Under the pieces are notes generated by a model. The model did not search any database, had not been told where the DNA came from, and saw only the letters and a program-made list of their open reading frames with translations. Source: Phytohabitans sp036906915 (lineage in GTDB: Bacteria; Actinomycetota; Actinomycetes; Mycobacteriales; Micromonosporaceae). From it: 64,000 nt of DNA. Both the position numbers and the translations under genes were made by a program. Below, in pieces: positions 59,174-64,000 of this stretch; the first letter of the stretch is position 1, and each line of letters begins with the position of its first letter. The DNA is taken from assembly GCF_036906915.1 (NCBI RefSeq), contig NZ_JBAKHX010000001.1, positions 444,772 to 508,771 of the forward strand. Direction: 5' to 3'.

Positions 59174-60183
59174 GCCGGGTCTCCGTCGAGGCTCAGCTCG
59201 CCGGCGTAGACCTTGCGCACCACGTCCTCGATCGCCGGCTCGTCGATGCGCAACTCGACCACCTCGGCGAGGGGCAGCAGCGCGGCGATGACCTCGCCGG
59301 CGGTGTGGCCGAACCGGTCGAAGACCACCGTGAACTCCGTGGCGGTGCCGCCCGCCACGACCTCGGCGCGCGGCAGCCGCGCGGCGACCACCGCGTGCGG
59401 CACGGGCTCGGCCAGCACCAGGTGCATCCGCCGGTCTCGGGCGAACCGGTCCTTTACCGCGGCCAGAGCGCCGTCGTAGATGATCCGCCCGCGGTCGATG
59501 ACCACCAGGCGCTCGCAAACGTCTTCCATGTCGCCCAGGTCGTGTGTTGTCAGCATGATGGTCGTGCCGCCCGCGCGCAGCTCGCGCAGGAACGCCCGCA
59601 CGCGATCCTTCACCGCGATGTCCAGGCCGATCGTCGGCTCGTCCAGGTAGACCACCCGGGGATCGTGCAGCAGGGCCGCGGCCAGGTCGGCGCGCATCCG
59701 CTGGCCCAGTGACAGCTTGCGGGCCAGCACGGGCAGGAGGTCGCCCAGGTCGAGGACGGCGTCGAAGCGCTCGAGCCGCTCGGCGTACTCGCGCGCGCCG
59801 AGGCCGTACATGTCGCGCAGCAGGGCCAGCGACTCGCGCACCGGCAGGTCCCACCACAGCTGGCTGCGCTGGCCGAACAGCACGCCGATCTGGCGGGCGT
59901 TGGCTCGCCGGTCGCGGTGCGGCTCCACCCCGTCCACCAGTACCCGCCCAGCGGTCGGCACCAGGATTCCGGTGAGCAGCTTGACGGTGGTGGACTTGCC
60001 AGCGCCGTTCGGGCCGACGTAGGCCACCGCCTCGCCGGCCTCGATGACCAGGTTCACGCCGTCGACCGCGACCACGTCGCGGTGCCGCCGGACGAACAGG
60101 TGCTTGACCGCGCCACCCAGCCCCGGCTCCTTCACCGGCAGCCGGAAGACCTTCCGGAGCCCTTCAGCCTCGACCAGGGCCAC
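59170..60183 (-). CDS. ABC transporter ATPase subunit
   Basis: 337 aa from GTG 60183, behind GAGGGAGGGG; a GTG at 60216 without a ribosome site is the longer option. Walker A GPNGAGKST, signature LSLGQRMRADLA, Walker B VVYLDEPTIGLD. Belongs to the ABC-2/NodI-like exporters. Powers the two permeases encoded next. Export of a glycosylated product fits the neighbourhood. Confidence 0.93.
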   Translation of the reverse strand: MALVEAEGLRKVFRLPVKEPGLGGAVKHLFVRRHRDVVAVDGVNLVIEAGEAVAYVGPNGAGKSTTVKLLTGILVPTAGRVLVDGVEPHRDRRANARQIGVLFGQRSQLWWDLPVRESLALLRDMYGLGAREYAERLERFDAVLDLGDLLPVLARKLSLGQRMRADLAAALLHDPRVVYLDEPTIGLDIAVKDRVRAFLRELRAGGTTIMLTTHDLGDMEDVCERLVVIDRGRIIYDGALAAVKDRFARDRRMHLVLAEPVPHAVVAARLPRAEVVAGGTATEFTVVFDRFGHTAGEVIAALLPLAEVVELRIDEPAIEDVVRKVYAGELSLDGDPA

Positions 60184-60216
60184 CGACGCCCCCTCCCTCG
60201 TGCCATGCGCCGGCAC

Positions 60217-61491
60217 TCATCGCGACGCCGCGACCAGGGCCGGCGCCCGTACCTGCGCGCCGACCCGGTGCGCCTCGGCCATCAGCTCGTTACCCCACCG
60301 GTCCCACAAGCCGGCCAGCCGTGACGTCACCACGACCAGGTCGGCCGCGCCGTCGGGCAGCCCGGTGTGCAGCCCGAGGCCGCGCAGGGCGGTGTGTCCC
60401 GTGCCGGCCGCGGCGCGCGCCAGCAGCTCGGCGTCGAAGTCGATCAGCGTCGACGCGGGCCAGTGCCGCGGGACCACGCCGCCGCAGCCGACGACCGCGA
60501 TCCGCGCCGGCAGCGTGCGCAGGTCGCGCTCGACGGCCTCCAACTCGGGCAGGACATCGATCGGCGCCGCGCGCGCCGCCCACTCCTCCAGCTCCGCCCG
60601 GCGCAGTTCGAACTGCTCCAGCGGGTACCGCGAGCGCACGTTCACCGTGATTTCGATCTCTGGGTCGCGGTGCTTGGTGAGGAAGTGCTGGAAGTTACGG
60701 ATGCTGCTGCGGTCGTTGCCGGCGACGTCCGGCCGCAGCGGCCACTCGATCGCCCAGGCTTCCCGCGACAGCGACATGCGTACGCCGTGCCGTGCCAGCC
60801 GGTAGCCCAGTTCGGTGTCCTCGAAACCCCAGCCGCGGAACGCCTCGTCGAAACCGCCAACCGCGAGGAAGTCCGACGTGGACACCGACGCGTTGAGGGT
60901 CCAGAAGAGCGTCCAGGACCCCGAGTAGCCGGTGATGTCGAACCCCGACCGGCGAAGCTGCGGGTGCCGCAGGTCCAGCCCGCGAGGGCCGGCACCGATG
61001 GCGGCCACCACCTGCTCCGGTGTCTGACAGCGCAGCAGCTCCTCCAGCGAGCGCAAGGGCATCAGCTTGTGCGTGCCGTAGGTGTAACCGAGGACCGCCT
61101 CTCCCGGGCCGGAGGACTCCACCCGGTGACCGGCGAGGTGCGCGGCCAGGAAGTCGTGGCCGGCGACCACCCCGGTGTCCATGAACACCAGCACCGGCGC
61201 GGTGGCCAGGGCCGCGCCCCGGTTGCGCACCCTGGACACGCAGTATCCCTTCGCCGCGATCTCATCCTCGTCGCGCGGCAGGAACACATAGCGCATCCGC
61301 AGTGACTTCGCGAACTCGGAGACCACATCGCGGGTCCCATCCGAAGACCCATCATCCGCGACCACGACCTCGAACCGCTCCACCGGGAGGCTCTGTCGAA
61401 GAAGCGACTTGAGGGTGTAGCCGAGCAGGTCACTACGGTTGTAGGTCGGAATCACCACAGTGAGCTTTGCGCGCTCCGCCATCTGAGGCAT
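60217..61491 (-). CDS. GT2-family glycosyltransferase, sister of 44586-45878
   Basis: 424 aa from ATG 61491 after GGAGAG. LTVVIPTYNRSD, VVVADDGSSDGTRD, VFMDTGVV and GGFDEAFRGWGFEDTELGYRL define the GT-A fold. The C-terminal ~130 residues match its sister (VVVTSRLAGLWDRWG). It lies between the HddA-like kinase and the ABC exporter, which favours heptose as donor sugar; this is inference. Confidence 0.9.
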   Translation of the reverse strand: MPQMAERAKLTVVIPTYNRSDLLGYTLKSLLRQSLPVERFEVVVADDGSSDGTRDVVSEFAKSLRMRYVFLPRDEDEIAAKGYCVSRVRNRGAALATAPVLVFMDTGVVAGHDFLAAHLAGHRVESSGPGEAVLGYTYGTHKLMPLRSLEELLRCQTPEQVVAAIGAGPRGLDLRHPQLRRSGFDITGYSGSWTLFWTLNASVSTSDFLAVGGFDEAFRGWGFEDTELGYRLARHGVRMSLSREAWAIEWPLRPDVAGNDRSSIRNFQHFLTKHRDPEIEITVNVRSRYPLEQFELRRAELEEWAARAAPIDVLPELEAVERDLRTLPARIAVVGCGGVVPRHWPASTLIDFDAELLARAAAGTGHTALRGLGLHTGLPDGAADLVVVTSRLAGLWDRWGNELMAEAHRVGAQVRAPALVAASR

Positions 61492-61552
61492 GGTGTCTCT
61501 CCGGATTCTCGGTCAACGGAAACAGCCTAACCGAATACTTCATCGAAGTCTG

Positions 61553-61579
61553 CCCTCGCTGACCCGCCGGCGGCGAGGG
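61553..61579. terminator. stem-loop between kinase and glycosyltransferase genes
   Basis: CCCTCGC (61553-61559) and GCGAGGG (61573-61579) form a 7-bp stem with a 13-base loop, just after the stop of the kinase gene at 61588 in the transcription direction. No T-tract. It may be a partial terminator or an mRNA-stability element within the operon. Confidence 0.35.
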
Positions 61580-61587
61580 TCGAAGTA

Positions 61588-62589
61588 TCACAGCGGCCAG
61601 GAGGTCGCGCGCGAACCCGCCTCAGCCATGCCGAACGGGAGCTCCACCAGCGCTTCGGCCCGCATCGCGGCGCGGAGGTCGGCCACCGCGCCGCGCTTGG
61701 CGCTGAGCAGAAGAAAGCCACCGCCACCGGCGCCGAGCAGCTTTCCGCCGTCGGATCCAGAATCGATGGCTACCCGGTAGAGCGCGTCGATTCGTCCATT
61801 GGAGACGGCACCCGACAGGCGAGCCTTGTGCCGCCAGTGTTCGTGCATCGCCGGCCCGATGTCGTCGACGCGTCCGGCGGCGACGATCTGGAGCATCTCA
61901 TCGGCCAGGCCCCGGATGCGGTGCAGAGAACGCACCGTCTGCTCCTCTCCGCGCTTCGTCAACTCGGCCTGCGCCGCCAGGGTACGACCAGCGTCCCGAA
62001 CGACTCCGGTGTGAAAAAGCAACAGCCGTTCGCGCACGTACTCGCCGACCCGTGGCGGCGCCTCCAAGGTCTCCACGCGCACCCGGCGCGCCCGGTCGAC
62101 GCGCAGCACCCGCAGCCCGCCGTACGCGGCTAGGTAGTGATCCTGCTTGCCGACCGGCCGGCTCAGGTCGGCCATCTCGATCTGGCTGGCCTCCTCGGCG
62201 AGCGCGTACTCCCCTGGCCTCTCGGCGTGCCGCAACGCGTGCAAAAGCGCCACGGTGAAGGCGCCGGAGCCGCCGAGCCCGGCACCGCTGGGCGCGTCCG
62301 ACCACGTCGTCACCTGCACGTTGCCCGGTACGCCGGCCCGGCGCAGCGCCGCTCTGGCGTACCGGTTGCGCACGGCGGCCACCTCCGCCGCCACGTCCAC
62401 GTCGTCGCCGCAAACCCGCACCACACCACCGAAGGCTCGCGGGAACACCGTCACGCCGACGTACCGGTCGATGGCCGCGCCGACCACCAGTCCGCCATAC
62501 CGATCGGCGTAGCTGGGCAGGTCCGTGCCGCCGCCCGCGAGCGAGACCCGCAGCGGGGCGCGGGCGACCACGACGGCGGACGAGGACAT
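61588..62589 (-). CDS. hddA: GHMP-family sugar kinase, D-glycero-D-manno-heptose 7-phosphate kinase-like
   Basis: 333 aa from ATG 62589. Substrate motif RVSLAGGGTDLPSYADRYGG and phosphate-binding loop DAPSGAGLGGSGAF are typical of HddA; LLGAGGGGFLLL is the third GHMP motif. It should make heptose 1,7-bisphosphate. The heptose isomerase and phosphatase genes start divergently 193 bases away, so three consecutive steps of the NDP-heptose route are encoded. The nucleotidyltransferase is not in the window. Confidence 0.85.
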   Translation of the reverse strand: MSSSAVVVARAPLRVSLAGGGTDLPSYADRYGGLVVGAAIDRYVGVTVFPRAFGGVVRVCGDDVDVAAEVAAVRNRYARAALRRAGVPGNVQVTTWSDAPSGAGLGGSGAFTVALLHALRHAERPGEYALAEEASQIEMADLSRPVGKQDHYLAAYGGLRVLRVDRARRVRVETLEAPPRVGEYVRERLLLFHTGVVRDAGRTLAAQAELTKRGEEQTVRSLHRIRGLADEMLQIVAAGRVDDIGPAMHEHWRHKARLSGAVSNGRIDALYRVAIDSGSDGGKLLGAGGGGFLLLSAKRGAVADLRAAMRAEALVELPFGMAEAGSRATSWPL

Positions 62590-62622
62590 CAGCTCTGCTC
62601 GATTGTGATCCGCAGTGCCGGA

Positions 62623-62639
62623 GATACACCATCCACCAT
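62623..62639. promoter_or_regulatory. GATACACCAT-c-CACCAT element in heptose divergent promoter
   Basis: GATACACCAT at 62623-62632, one base, then CACCAT at 62634-62639, a direct repeat of the half-site. It reads ATGGTGTATC toward the kinase, 33 bases before its start. A weaker relative (CGTGTATCGTG at 62675-62685) lies toward the isomerase gene. The rest of 62590-62782 holds no ORF. Confidence 0.5.
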
Positions 62640-62782
62640 GGGCCGAAATGCTAGCACCCATCATCGACAATGAACGTGTATCGTGTGCAGACACTTCAGT
62701 CGATCCGTCGGTCTCTATGGACTGTCTGCGCGGGCACGGTGCTGGATCCCGGGAGGCCGGACGCCACGAACGGGGGATTAGC

Positions 62783-63400
62783 ATGTCCGAGCAGCTTCCG
62801 GGGCCCCTCGACCCCGTACGGATGAGCACCGACTACCTGGCCGGTGTCACCCAGTTCATCACGATGGTTTCTCAGACCGAGCTCGGTGACGTATTGCGAG
62901 CCGTCGCCGAGACCTACCTCGCCGGGCAGACGATCTTCCTCGTCGGCAACGGTGGCAGCGCCGCGACGGCCGCCCACCTCGCCGTCGACCTCATGAAGAA
63001 CAGTAGGCATCCCGGTGCGCCGCCGGTGCGGGCCATCTCGCTGACCGACAACGCCGCCGTTGTCACCGCCTGGTCCAACGACGAGGGGTACGAGCACGTG
63101 TTCGCCGGCCAGCTGGCGGCCCTCGCAGTGCCCGGTGACCTGGTAATCGGGATCAGCTCAAGCGGGCGCTCCCCCAACGTGCTGGAGGCGTTTCGGTGGG
63201 CGCGGTCGGCGGCGGTGCGCTGTGTGGGCATCCTGGGCGGCTCGGGCGGGCCGGCACGCGGCCTCGCCCACAGCTACGTGTTGGCGCCGGCACCGACGAT
63301 CGAGCAGCAGGAAGACATCCACCACATCATCGCGCACGTCATCGCCACGTACCTGCGGCAGGTCGCCAGGGAGCGGGCGCTGGCCGGCACGCTCAGCTGA
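62783..63400 (+). CDS. gmhA: sedoheptulose 7-phosphate isomerase (phosphoheptose isomerase)
   Basis: 205 aa from ATG 62783 after GGGGG. SIS domain motifs FLVGNGGSAATAAHLAVDL and GISSSGRSPNVLEA, plus EQQEDIHHII near the C-terminus with the GmhA acid and His residues. It converts sedoheptulose 7-phosphate into D-glycero-D-manno-heptose 7-phosphate, the first committed step to activated heptose. Followed 10 bases later by the GmhB-like gene. Confidence 0.92.
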   Translation: MSEQLPGPLDPVRMSTDYLAGVTQFITMVSQTELGDVLRAVAETYLAGQTIFLVGNGGSAATAAHLAVDLMKNSRHPGAPPVRAISLTDNAAVVTAWSNDEGYEHVFAGQLAALAVPGDLVIGISSSGRSPNVLEAFRWARSAAVRCVGILGGSGGPARGLAHSYVLAPAPTIEQQEDIHHIIAHVIATYLRQVARERALAGTLS

Positions 63401-63410
63401 CGGAGCGGGT

Positions 63411-64000
63411 ATGCCGCACCCAGCCCGTTCGATGCCCCGGCCGCCGCGGCTGGCTGTCCTCGACCGCGATGGCGTGCTCAACGTGAACCGGCACGACCAC
63501 GTCACCCGGCCGGATCAGTGGGTCTGGATCCCCGGCTCGCGCACGGCCTGCGCGCGGCTCGCGGCGGCGGGCGTCGCCATCGCCGTGGTGACCAACCAGG
63601 CCGCGGTTGGACGCGGCCTGATCGACGAGACGACGCTGAGCCGGATCCACGCACGCCTCGTCGGCGACCTGGCGGGGTTGAGCGTTCCGGCGCCCCTGCT
63701 GCTGCACTGCCCGCACCCGCCGGCATGGCGCTGCGCCTGCCGGAAGCCGCGCCCCGGCATGGTGCTTGCCGCGCTGCGCCACTACGGGGTGGCGCCCGCC
63801 GACGCGGTAATGGTCGGCGACCACGTCACCGACGTGGCCGCCGGCGCGGCGGCCGGCTGCTGGTCGCTACACCTGCGCTCCGGCCGGGGCGCGCCACCGC
63901 GCCGGCCGCCGGCCGGGTACCTCGGCAGCGCGCCGGACCTGGCCGCGGCCGTCTCCCGGTTGCTCGCCACATCGCCGGCGGGCCGCGCCGGCGCCGGGCG
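63411..64000 (+). CDS. gmhB: D,D-heptose 1,7-bisphosphate phosphatase (GmhB-like HAD), cut by window end
   Basis: About 196 codons visible from ATG 63411; the frame is still open at the window end, so the C-terminus may be missing. HAD nucleophile motif VLDRDGVLN, VVTNQAAVGRG, a zinc-binding Cys/His cluster HCPHPPAWRCACRKP, and VMVGDHVTDVAAG are the signature of GmhB. Removes the 7-phosphate of heptose 1,7-bisphosphate. Together with GmhA and the HddA-like kinase it defines a heptose pathway. Confidence 0.88.
   Translation, partial: MPHPARSMPRPPRLAVLDRDGVLNVNRHDHVTRPDQWVWIPGSRTACARLAAAGVAIAVVTNQAAVGRGLIDETTLSRIHARLVGDLAGLSVPAPLLLHCPHPPAWRCACRKPRPGMVLAALRHYGVAPADAVMVGDHVTDVAAGAAAGCWSLHLRSGRGAPPRRPPAGYLGSAPDLAAAVSRLLATSPAGRAGAG

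Noticed and set aside
61490..61499. ATGGTGTCTC at the start of the second GT2 gene
   Set aside because: Only a partial match to the element and mostly explained by the start codon and ribosome-site context.
7140..62782. ATGGTG hexamers inside coding regions
   Set aside because: The 6-mer alone should occur by chance many times in 64 kb; only the extended 9-11-base forms in non-coding positions were counted.
1..64000. tRNA, rRNA, CRISPR, riboswitch, insertion sequence or attachment site
   Set aside because: None was seen: no repeat array, no transposase-like protein, no cloverleaf in the short intergenic gaps, and no gap above about 200 bases.

Overview
The window is very GC-rich DNA with strong G/C third-position bias, GTG starts and long trains of genes overlapping by ATGA or GTGA. 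This is typical of a filamentous actinomycete; a Micromonosporaceae-type host is possible but cannot be proven from the sequence. Almost the whole window is one large biosynthetic gene cluster, or two fused ones. No rRNA, tRNA, CRISPR, transposase or prophage gene was seen. It is cut at both ends: an alpha/beta hydrolase runs off the left edge and a GmhB-like phosphatase off the right.

Layout. 1-6804 (minus): a highly reducing type II PKS operon with KR, two hotdog dehydratase subunits, ACP, two ketosynthase/chain-length-factor-like pairs and a hydrolase. 6945-9607 (minus): thiolase, CaiB-type CoA-transferase and ferredoxin. 9769-12909 (plus): two P450s and a PIG-L deacetylase. 12950-16514 (minus): hydrolase, secreted carboxylesterase and a GT1 glycosyltransferase. 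16707-20385 (plus): NodU/CmcH carbamoyltransferase, fatty-acyl-AMP ligase and ACP. 20404-37245 (minus): an NRPS operon of ArCP-Cy-A-PCP-Cy-A-PCP and Cy-A(MT)-PCP-TE, followed by a saccharopine-dehydrogenase-like protein, thiazolinyl imine reductase, type II thioesterase and two methyltransferases. 37392-49856: tailoring genes (diiron oxygenase, VOC protein, DszA-, DszC- and SsuD-like flavin monooxygenases, SsuE-like reductase, ALDH, FAD amine oxidase, family 2 glycosyltransferase, third P450, O-methyltransferase). 50059-55903 (plus): GH31 glycosidase, paired acyl-CoA dehydrogenases and a stand-alone condensation domain. 55912-62589 (minus): HddA-like kinase, second GT2, three-gene ABC-2 exporter and a salicylate-type aryl-AMP ligase. 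62783-64000 (plus): GmhA- and GmhB-like heptose enzymes.

Inferred logic. The aryl-AMP ligase charges the N-terminal carrier domain of the NRPS, and three cyclization modules build up to three cysteine-derived rings, one ring possibly reduced and one unit methylated, as in pyochelin and yersiniabactin assembly. The type II PKS makes a polyunsaturated or reduced acyl chain, which FAAL/ACP and the stand-alone condensation domain may attach. Heptose genes, glycosyltransferases, deacetylase and carbamoyltransferase would decorate the product. I do not recognise a known compound made by this exact combination.

The strongest non-coding signal is a repeated element (GATACACCAT or GAAAGCACCAT, reverse complement ATGGTGTATC or ATGGTGCTTTC) found in most divergent or operon-leading intergenic regions from 6.8 kb to 62.6 kb. 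It suggests that PKS, NRPS, oxidation and heptose genes form one co-regulated pathway, although no regulator gene lies in the window.
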